Shown here: one piece after another, positions 1-5,437 of the stretch
Layout of the letters: every line of letters starts with the position of its first letter
How positions within the stretch are numbered: position 1 is the first letter of the stretch
Origin: Paracoccaceae bacterium
GTDB lineage: Bacteria > Pseudomonadota > Alphaproteobacteria > Rhodobacterales > Rhodobacteraceae
Direction of reading: 5' to 3'
DNA: 6,113 nt
NCBI GenBank assembly: GCA_011525185.1
Contig: WTIQ01000235.1
Location: forward strand, 1 to 6,113
Made by a program: the position numbers and the translations under genes
The notes under the pieces: generated by a model
Told to the model about the DNA's origin: nothing
Database searches by the model: none
What the model saw: only the letters and a program-made list of their open reading frames with translations

Positions 1-1
1 C

Positions 2-1099
2 GAGCATTTGCCAAATGTGAATCCTGATCCTTTTGGGCTCCCTGCCGCCTGTTTTTTTCGCCCCTCGGTGGTGGCGGTCTTGGATGGGGTCAAAGGGGAG
101 GTTATTCTTGTTGCGCCCGTTTGGGCACAGTCTGGACAGTCGGCACAGGCGGCTTACGCGCAAGCAGCAGAGCGGGTCATGGATGGCATTCGCGATCTCG
201 AGCACACTCTGAACGATCCCCGTGATCTGGGCACTCCAGTGGAGCCAGACGCGCCAGTCTCCAACTTCACAAAAGAAGGATACATGGAGGCCGTTCAAAA
301 GGCGAAAGAGTACATAAAAGCGGGCGATATTTTTCAAGTGGTGCCTGCCCAGAGATGGACTCAGGATTTCAAGCTCCCACCCTTTTCTCTTTATCGCTCT
401 TTGCGGCGCACAAACCCCTCGCCATTTATGTTTTATTTCAACTTTGGTGGATTTCAGGCTGTTGGAGCAAGTCCTGAGATACTGGTGCGCGTCTTTGATA
501 ACGAAGTGACAATTCGCCCAATCGCCGGAACCCGGCCAAGAGGGCAAACACCACAAGAAGATCAAGACAACGAAAAAGACCTTCTGGCCGATCCTAAAGA
601 ACTGGCAGAACATCTGATGCTGCTTGATCTTGGACGTAACGATGTTGGCAAGGTTGCCAAAATTGGAACAGTAAGGCCTACAGAAGAGTTCATCATAGAA
701 CGCTATAGCCATGTGATGCATATCGTTTCTAACGTGGTCGGCGAATTATCCGATGAGCACGATGCACTCTCTGCCTTTTTCTCTGGGATGCCTGCTGGAA
801 CAGTTTCAGGAGCCCCCAAGATACGTGCCATGGAAATCATCGATGAATTAGAACCTGAAAAGCGCGGTGTCTATGGTGGAGGCGTCGGATATTTTAGCTC
901 GGGCGGCGATATGGACATGTGTATCGCGCTTAGAACCGCCGTGATCAAAGATGAAAAGCTCTATATCCAAGCTGGGGGCGGTGTTGTTTACGACAGCGAC
1001 CCGCATGCAGAGTTTATGGAAACAGTGCATAAATCACAGGCCATTCGGCGCGCCGCCAGAGATGCGGCGATGTTCAACGACAACAACTCAAATCGATAA
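2..1099 (+). CDS. trpE: Anthranilate synthase component I (TrpE), 3' part; 5' end outside window
   Basis: TrpE converts chorismate to anthranilate, the first committed step of tryptophan synthesis, using ammonia supplied by the TrpG glutaminase; it is cytosolic. About 365 C-terminal residues are visible, which is most of the chorismate-binding domain. The family is usually near 500 residues, so roughly 135 N-terminal residues are missing, including the region that normally carries the tryptophan feedback site. The frame is open from base 2 (Glu-His-Leu...), so the TTG at position 8 is an internal codon and not the start. Visible motifs: PIAGT at 518-532 (Ala rather than the Lys of PabB-type aminodeoxychorismate synthases, supporting TrpE), the EHLMLLDLGRND block near 608-643, the catalytic His of MHIVS at 719-721, AGTVSGAPK at 794-820, and the C-terminal metal-site region HAEFMET near 1004-1024. 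The TAA stop at 1097-1099 lies 10 bases from the stop of the convergent yibQ-like gene. trpG is not adjacent, so the two subunits come from separate transcripts. Confidence 0.97.
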   Translation, partial: EHLPNVNPDPFGLPAACFFRPSVVAVLDGVKGEVILVAPVWAQSGQSAQAAYAQAAERVMDGIRDLEHTLNDPRDLGTPVEPDAPVSNFTKEGYMEAVQKAKEYIKAGDIFQVVPAQRWTQDFKLPPFSLYRSLRRTNPSPFMFYFNFGGFQAVGASPEILVRVFDNEVTIRPIAGTRPRGQTPQEDQDNEKDLLADPKELAEHLMLLDLGRNDVGKVAKIGTVRPTEEFIIERYSHVMHIVSNVVGELSDEHDALSAFFSGMPAGTVSGAPKIRAMEIIDELEPEKRGVYGGGVGYFSSGGDMDMCIALRTAVIKDEKLYIQAGGGVVYDSDPHAEFMETVHKSQAIRRAARDAAMFNDNNSNR

Positions 1100-1109
1100 G
1101 CTAGAGCAT

Positions 1110-2402
1110 TCATTGCCGCAGCAGCGCCTGTGAAATAGAGGTGTAGAGGACCGTACGCGCTTTATCCTGCAAACTCCACATTGCGAGAGCGGATAAAGAG
1201 GCCTCTGTCGGCGTCATGACGACGATTGACTGACCTGTTTTTTGTGCAGAGAAAGCTGCCCCATCTAAAAAGCGGCGCATCGCGCGCTCATTCCCGTTAT
1301 CTTTGTCCAGATTGCGATAAATCACCTGCGACGGCACGCCTTGAGCGCGCGCGCTCTTTTGTCCGCTTTGGTCTTCACTGTCATAGAACAAGAGACCATG
1401 GCCGGTTTCGTTTAACAGTTGAAGCGTTTGTGGAAACTCGGCCTCTTTGGGCCAAAGTGCGCTTGGATAAACTTCCATTATTCCAACCGATTGAGGAACA
1501 GCGTCAATCGCATCTTTCACCACAACAACCGCTTCTTCATCGCTCAGATTGTCAGGTAAACCAAGCAAGATGATAACTTCGACACCTAAGCTGCGATAAT
1601 ACTGCATCAACTCAAAGCTCTCCGCGTCATTTGCTGGGACTGCAAGACTGACGGGAACAGGAATCGCGCGTAAGATATCTTCGCTCAAACGATAGTTGCC
1701 CGCATCGATCAGGACAATTGACATAACAGGCTGACCAAAGGTTTCTACCCGTTGCACGGCAAAGGCGTCGATTGCTGGCAAGGGCTCTGGAAGGACTTCA
1801 TCCAAAGTTGGCAACGGAGCGACTTCTGCCTCTTGCTCCTCAGTTTGTTTTTCGAGCGACAGGACCTCTTCGACCTCTTGCACAATGCGCGCACGTTCGT
1901 TATCGCTCAAGCTCTCTTGCTCAGCTAAGGGACTGGACTCCTCTAAAGTATTGAGAGCTTGCTCCTCAACGGGCGCTTCATCAGCATTAGCGGTCTTTTC
2001 CTCAAGGGCTTTCGTGTCTTCAGGGGTCTCCTTTAGGAGGAGCGGGGCGTCCTCTTCTTGCGTGCTTTCCACGTTTTCATTATGGACGAGAGTCGCAGTA
2101 TCTCCACCATTTGCGTCGTCAATATTGGCATCTTCTACATTTGCGCTCTCTGCGTCTGCATCATGTGTTGCTTGATCTTGTTCTTGCGGTGTCTCGAGTA
2201 CCTCTTGCGGCGGCTCCACTTTTGTATCCTCATGCGCCTCAACGACTTTTTCAATATCCGCGGCTGCGCTCGTCTTGTCTCCCATGGGAGGGTCTTGGAT
2301 GCCGATTTTCTGGGACAATCCAAAATATGCAAAAACGAAGGCCGCAAGAATTGATCCAACAAGAAGTCCAGCCAAAATACCGCGGATAAAACTGAAATTC
2401 AC
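1110..2402 (-). CDS. yibQ: Membrane-anchored divergent polysaccharide deacetylase (YibQ/DUF610) family protein, probable pseudoenzyme
   Basis: A 430-residue protein with three parts. Residues about 6-27 form one hydrophobic segment with little charge, a likely N-terminal anchor or uncleaved signal. Residues about 41-210 are a low-complexity acidic linker (50 Asp/Glu against 9 Lys/Arg by my count). Residues about 225-428 resemble the divergent polysaccharide deacetylase fold: MSIVLIDAGNYR (227-238), VPVSLAVPANDAE (249-261), LGVEVIILLGLPD (272-284), AVPQSVGIMEV (301-311), GLLFYDSED (336-344) and IVVMTPTEA (393-401) match the order of YibQ blocks. The conserved acidic and His residues expected in these blocks are mostly replaced, so activity is doubtful. 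The start is GTG at 2402-2400: an AAGGA ribosome-binding site lies 8 bases upstream, an in-frame TGA stands about 13 codons further upstream with no other start between, and this start includes the membrane segment. The C-terminal domain is probably periplasmic. From memory, the order trpE-yibQ-trpGDC is also known in Rhodobacter sphaeroides. Family assignment is fairly sure; the function is not known. Confidence 0.8.
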   Translation of the reverse strand: MNFSFIRGILAGLLVGSILAAFVFAYFGLSQKIGIQDPPMGDKTSAAADIEKVVEAHEDTKVEPPQEVLETPQEQDQATHDADAESANVEDANIDDANGGDTATLVHNENVESTQEEDAPLLLKETPEDTKALEEKTANADEAPVEEQALNTLEESSPLAEQESLSDNERARIVQEVEEVLSLEKQTEEQEAEVAPLPTLDEVLPEPLPAIDAFAVQRVETFGQPVMSIVLIDAGNYRLSEDILRAIPVPVSLAVPANDAESFELMQYYRSLGVEVIILLGLPDNLSDEEAVVVVKDAIDAVPQSVGIMEVYPSALWPKEAEFPQTLQLLNETGHGLLFYDSEDQSGQKSARAQGVPSQVIYRNLDKDNGNERAMRRFLDGAAFSAQKTGQSIVVMTPTEASLSALAMWSLQDKARTVLYTSISQALLRQ

Positions 2403-2410
2403 TCGATTGT

Positions 2411-2415
2411 TCCTT
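2411..2415 (-). promoter_or_regulatory. Ribosome-binding site of the yibQ-like gene
   Basis: On the minus strand the sequence AAGGA (within AGAAGGAAC) lies 8 bases before the GTG at 2402-2400. It supports this non-ATG start, which has no competing in-frame start upstream before a TGA. Confidence 0.65.
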
Positions 2416-2489
2416 CTGTTATTTTCTTTTATATCCGCTCAAGAACATCTACGGTGCGCCAGCATTGCTAACCCGCGCCGCATAACGAT

Positions 2490-2500
2490 TAAGTAACTTA
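2490..2500. promoter_or_regulatory. Perfect 11-bp palindrome TAAGTAACTTA in the divergent intergenic region
   Basis: TAAGT and ACTTA are inverted 5-base arms around a single A, in the middle of the 153-bp region between the divergent yibQ-like gene and trpG. It overlaps a TATAAC sequence (2499-2504, + strand), which could be a -10 element for trpG, and an ATAACG hexamer occurs on each side (2482-2487 and 2500-2505). The position would suit an operator for either gene, but the arms are short and such a palindrome can arise by chance in A+T-rich DNA. No known operator consensus is recognised. Confidence 0.25.
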
Positions 2501-2504
2501 TAAC
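2499..2504 (+). promoter_or_regulatory. Possible -10 element of the trpGDC-moaC-moeA promoter
   Basis: TATAAC matches five of six bases of the TATAAT consensus and lies about 50 bases before the trpG ATG. A convincing -35 hexamer is not present 16-18 bases upstream (that stretch is G+C-rich), so this is only a candidate. Some promoter is expected in 2403-2555 because the gene to the left runs in the opposite direction and trpE cannot feed trpG directly. No Trp-rich leader peptide is visible in this interval. Confidence 0.25.
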
Positions 2505-2555
2505 GCGAGCCATATGAGATGAGCCAGAAAAATATCACAAAGTGCAGAGAAGAAT

Positions 2556-3137
2556 ATGCTATTATTGATCGATAATTACGACAGCTTTACCTATAATCTC
2601 GTGCATTATTTGGGACAATTGGGCCAAGAGGTTTGTGTCGAGCGCAATGATGCGCTCAGCACGCAAGAAGCCATGGAGCGTAACCCGTCTGGAATCGTTC
2701 TCTCTCCTGGCCCTTGTGACCCTGATCAAGCGGGAATTTGCTTGGATTTGATCAAAGCCGCCTCAGAGAACAAAACACCGCTCTTGGGAGTCTGTCTGGG
2801 TCATCAATCTATTGGCCAAGCCTTTGGCGGAGAGGTGTTGCGCTGTCATGAAATTGTGCATGGAAAACTTGGGCAAATCCATCACAAACAAAAAGGTGTT
2901 TTTGAAGACCTCCCCTCTCCCTTCGCAGGCACGCGCTATCATTCCTTGGTCGTTGACCGTGAGAGCTTACCCGATGATCTTGAAGTGACCGCAACTCTAG
3001 AAGATGGTACGATCATGGGGCTGAAACATCGCACTCTACCCATCGAAGGGCTTCAGTTTCACCCCGAATCTATTGCCTCGGAGCACGGGCATAGACTTTT
3101 GGAAAATTTCACAAAACGCTTGAAAGGGAATTCATGA
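2556..3137 (+). CDS. trpG: Anthranilate synthase component II, glutamine amidotransferase (TrpG)
   Basis: TrpG releases ammonia from glutamine and passes it to TrpE. It is a 193-residue class I glutamine amidotransferase domain, the usual length for a free-standing TrpG not fused to TrpD or TrpE. The start MLLLIDNYDSFTYNLVHYLG is the canonical N-terminus. Other blocks are LSPGPCDPDQAG (49-60), the nucleophile elbow LLGVCLGHQSIGQAFGG with catalytic Cys80, the HGK segment (102-104), RYHSLVV (127-133), and GLQFHPESI with His169 and Glu171 completing the triad. The ribosome-binding site is only a weak purine run (AGAGAAGA) just before the ATG. Its TGA overlaps the trpD ATG (ATGA at 3134-3137), so translation of the two is probably coupled. 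A PabA role (p-aminobenzoate synthesis) cannot be excluded because some TrpG proteins serve both synthases, but the trpDC context makes tryptophan synthesis the main job. Confidence 0.97.
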   Translation: MLLLIDNYDSFTYNLVHYLGQLGQEVCVERNDALSTQEAMERNPSGIVLSPGPCDPDQAGICLDLIKAASENKTPLLGVCLGHQSIGQAFGGEVLRCHEIVHGKLGQIHHKQKGVFEDLPSPFAGTRYHSLVVDRESLPDDLEVTATLEDGTIMGLKHRTLPIEGLQFHPESIASEHGHRLLENFTKRLKGNS

Positions 3138-4156
3138 GTGACGCACTTAAGCCCCTGATCGCCAAAGCGGCAGATGGCGCATTATCCAGAGCGGATGCAG
3201 AGCACGCCTTTCAAATCCTCTTTGAAGGCAATGCAACTCCAGCCCAAATCGGCGGATTTTTGATGGCTCTTCGCACCCGTGGTGAAACGGTGGACGAATA
3301 TGCCGCAGCTTCTGCAGTGATGCGCCAAAAATGCAATCCTATTGTAGCCCCCGAGGGCGCTATGGACATTGTAGGCACAGGCGGAGACGGTAAGGGGACC
3401 CTAAACGTGTCAACCGCAACGGCCCTCGTTGTGGCGGGTGCTGACGTGACAATAGCAAAACATGGCAACAAAAACCTTTCCTCTAAATCGGGTGCAGCCG
3501 ATGCCCTGAGCATGCTTGGATTAAATGTGATGCTTAAGGCCGCGGATGTGCAGCACGTGCTTGATGAGACAAATATTTGCTTCATGATGGCGCCTATGCA
3601 TCATCCAGCGATGGCTCATGTTGGTCCTGTACGTGCTGAGCTTGGCTCTCGCACGATTTTCAATATTCTCGGGCCTTTGACCAATCCGGCAGGCGTCAAG
3701 CGGCAACTCACGGGAGCCTATAGCCGTGATCTGATCCGCCCTATGGCCGAGACCCTAAGGCACCTAGGGTCTGAACACGCATGGTTGGTGCATGGGGGTG
3801 ATGGCACAGATGAACTAAGCATTGCCGGTATCAGTTGGGTTGTGGCTTTGGCGGAAGACGGAAGTATTTCTGAATTTGAAATACATCCTGAGGATTTTGG
3901 CCTGTCACAGCATCCATTTGAGGAGATTTTGGGCGGCAGCCCTGAGACAAACGCGCAAGCAGTCAGAGATCTTTTGGACGGGGCACCTTCGGCCTATCGG
4001 GATGCCGTTTTGTTGAACGCAGCCGCGGCTTTACTCGTTGCAGGCAAGACGCAAAGCAAAACGGAGGCCGTCGCCCTTGCCCGTGAGAGCATCGACAGTG
4101 GTTCCGCGCGCAAAAAATTGGCGCAACTCGTCGCACTGACATCGGGGGCCACATGA
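3134..4156 (+). CDS. trpD: Anthranilate phosphoribosyltransferase (TrpD)
   Basis: TrpD transfers the phosphoribosyl group from PRPP to anthranilate, the second step of the pathway. It has 340 residues, the normal length for a monofunctional family member. The N-terminal helical part (about 1-70, with TPAQIGGFLMALRTRGET at 35-52) is followed by the PRPP-binding loop GTGGDG (81-86), NVST (91-94), KHGN (109-112) then SSKSGAADAL (116-125), the anthranilate-pocket segment MHHPAM (155-160), GPVRAELGSRTIFNILGPLTNP (start at 164), and the acidic pair Asp226-Glu227 in GTDELS, which binds metal in the family. The start is fixed by the ATGA overlap with trpG and an AAGGGA run 4 bases upstream, inside the trpG end. 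Its own TGA overlaps the trpC ATG at 4153-4156. No key residue is missing. Confidence 0.97.
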   Translation: MSDALKPLIAKAADGALSRADAEHAFQILFEGNATPAQIGGFLMALRTRGETVDEYAAASAVMRQKCNPIVAPEGAMDIVGTGGDGKGTLNVSTATALVVAGADVTIAKHGNKNLSSKSGAADALSMLGLNVMLKAADVQHVLDETNICFMMAPMHHPAMAHVGPVRAELGSRTIFNILGPLTNPAGVKRQLTGAYSRDLIRPMAETLRHLGSEHAWLVHGGDGTDELSIAGISWVVALAEDGSISEFEIHPEDFGLSQHPFEEILGGSPETNAQAVRDLLDGAPSAYRDAVLLNAAAALLVAGKTQSKTEAVALARESIDSGSARKKLAQLVALTSGAT

Positions 4157-4968
4157 GCACCACTATTTTAGATAAAATCAAAGCCTATAAGCTTGAAGAG
4201 GTAAAAGCGGATAAGGCTAAGACACCTCTTAGCGCTGTGGAAGAGCAGGCCAAGGCCGCCCCTGCCCCACGTGGGTTTTACCATGCCTTAAGCGCAGCAT
4301 CTCAGACAGGATACGGGCTTATCGCGGAGATCAAAAAAGCCTCCCCCTCAAAGGGTTTGATACGACCAGATTTTGATCCATCTGCCCTTGCTGTGGCCTA
4401 TGAAAACGGGGGGGCAACCTGTTTATCAATCCTAACAGATACGCCCAGCTTTCAAGGGGCAAAAGAGTTTTTGACGCAAGGGCGCAATGCGACCTCGCTA
4501 CCCGCGCTTAGAAAAGACTTTATGTATGACACCTATCAAGTTGCAGAGGCCCGCGCACTTGGGGCTGATTGCATTTTGATCATAATGGCCTCTGTCTCGG
4601 ATGCACAGGCGGATGAGCTTGAACAAGCGGCCTTGGCATGGGGCATGGATGTCTTAATCGAAGTTCACGATGCCAGTGAATTGGACCGTGCGTTAAAGCT
4701 ACGCTCCCCGATGATTGGCATTAACAACCGAAACCTGAAAACCTTTGAAACCACGCTTGAGACAACCCGGCATTTGGCACAGCACATTCCACAGGATCGA
4801 ATGATTGTCTGCGAATCTGGTTTGTATACACGAGAGGATCTCGCGGACATGGCAGAGCATGGGGCACGTACCTTCTTAATCGGCGAAAGCTTGATGCGCC
4901 AAGACGACGTAGAAGCCGCCACAAAATCCTTGCTAAGCAACCCCAATATGGGAGGAATACATGGCTGA
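4153..4968 (+). CDS. trpC: Indole-3-glycerol phosphate synthase (TrpC), monofunctional
   Basis: TrpC closes the indole ring, converting carboxyphenylamino-deoxyribulose phosphate to indole-3-glycerol phosphate with loss of CO2. The 271-residue (beta/alpha)8 protein has the full catalytic set by family alignment: Glu59 and Lys61 in LIAEIKKASPSKG, Lys121 in LRKDF, Glu170 in LIEVHD, Asn191 in GINNRNL, and Glu221 in VCESG. The phosphate-site block FLIGESLM is at 241-248. There is no C-terminal TrpF domain as in the enterobacterial TrpC-TrpF fusion, so TrpF must be encoded elsewhere. The ATG overlaps the trpD stop (ATGA). The last residues (NPNMGGIHG) go past the conserved domain; the bases encoding Met-Gly-Gly contain the ribosome-binding site for moaC, and the last 8 bases overlap the moaC start. 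Confidence 0.97.
   Translation: MSTTILDKIKAYKLEEVKADKAKTPLSAVEEQAKAAPAPRGFYHALSAASQTGYGLIAEIKKASPSKGLIRPDFDPSALAVAYENGGATCLSILTDTPSFQGAKEFLTQGRNATSLPALRKDFMYDTYQVAEARALGADCILIIMASVSDAQADELEQAALAWGMDVLIEVHDASELDRALKLRSPMIGINNRNLKTFETTLETTRHLAQHIPQDRMIVCESGLYTREDLADMAEHGARTFLIGESLMRQDDVEAATKSLLSNPNMGGIHG
4950..4956 (+). promoter_or_regulatory. Strong Shine-Dalgarno for moaC inside the trpC 3' end
   Basis: GGGAGGA, containing the full GGAGG core (4951-4955), lies 5 bases before the moaC ATG at 4961 and within the last codons of trpC. It is the best ribosome-binding site in the cluster; those of trpG, trpD, trpC and moeA are weaker. It decides the moaC start and suggests moaC is initiated partly on its own. 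Confidence 0.75.
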
Positions 4969-5437
4969 ACTCACCCATTTTGACGCTGATGGACAGGCCC
5001 ATATGGTCGATGTCTCGCAAAAGGATCACACCGACCGCACTGCTGTCGCTGGGGCTTGGATCAAAATGGCGCATGACACCTTTAGCCTGATCCAATCGGG
5101 CAGTGCGAAAAAGGGGGATGTGCTCGGCGTGGCGCGGCTCGCTGGCATTATGGGAGCCAAGAAGACCTCAGAGCTTATCCCACTGTGCCACCCACTTGCG
5201 ATTAGCAAAGTCTCTCTAGACTTTGAATATGATAGCGCTCTTCCAGGTGTGCAGATCACTGCAACGGTAAAAACGACGGGACAAACAGGTGTCGAGATGG
5301 AAGCATTGAGCGCGGCAAGTGTCGCTGCGCTGACGATTTATGACATGGTGAAAGCGGCGGATAAGGGAATGGAAATCGGCGGGGTACGTCTTCTTTTGAA
5401 AGAGGGCGGAAAATCGGGCCGGTATGAAGCACCATGA
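4961..5437 (+). CDS. moaC: Cyclic pyranopterin monophosphate synthase (MoaC)
   Basis: MoaC takes the 3',8-cyclo-GTP product of MoaA and rearranges it to cyclic pyranopterin monophosphate, the first stable precursor of molybdenum cofactor. At 158 residues it is standard length and lines up with E. coli MoaC nearly without gaps. Visible conserved residues: HMVDVS (14-19), Lys51 in KGDV, the LCHPL block with His77, VEMEA with Glu112 and Glu114, and IYDMVKA with Asp128 and Lys131, followed by the C-terminal GGKSG (149-153). It is a stand-alone gene, not fused to MoaB or MoaA. It overlaps trpC by 8 bases and shares ATGA (5434-5437) with moeA, so it forms a molybdenum-cofactor pair added to the end of the trp cluster. 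moaA is not in the window. Confidence 0.97.
   Translation: MAELTHFDADGQAHMVDVSQKDHTDRTAVAGAWIKMAHDTFSLIQSGSAKKGDVLGVARLAGIMGAKKTSELIPLCHPLAISKVSLDFEYDSALPGVQITATVKTTGQTGVEMEALSAASVAALTIYDMVKAADKGMEIGGVRLLLKEGGKSGRYEAP

Noticed and set aside
8..10. TTG as a start codon for trpE
   Set aside because: The frame is open to the left edge, and the encoded Glu-His-Leu-Pro-Asn continues a mid-protein TrpE sequence, so the gene is simply cut by the window.
1100..1135. Possible intrinsic terminator between trpE and the yibQ-like gene
   Set aside because: Only 3-bp stems such as GCT-AG-AGC and CGC-AGCA-GCG are found, without a following T-run.
1226..1573. 115-codon open frame on the + strand
   Set aside because: It lies wholly inside the yibQ-like gene on the other strand, is rich in Arg/His/Leu as expected of an antisense shadow, and has no recognisable domain.
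1885..2389. Several overlapping + strand frames opposite the yibQ-like N-terminal half
   Set aside because: They are the Ser/Ala/Cys/Leu-rich shadows of the acidic linker read on the other strand; no ribosome-binding site or family match was seen.
2403..2555. trpL leader peptide and attenuator ahead of trpG
   Set aside because: No short ORF with consecutive Trp codons and no terminator/antiterminator hairpins; the only ATG-led frame noticed (ATG AGA TGA, near 2514) is two codons long.
3211..3585. 124-codon minus-strand frame inside trpD
   Set aside because: Antisense to the most conserved part of TrpD; codon constraints there create open frames on the other strand. No domain seen.
4721..5095. 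124-codon minus-strand frame spanning the trpC/moaC junction
   Set aside because: Antisense across two well-supported genes, with no recognisable motif.
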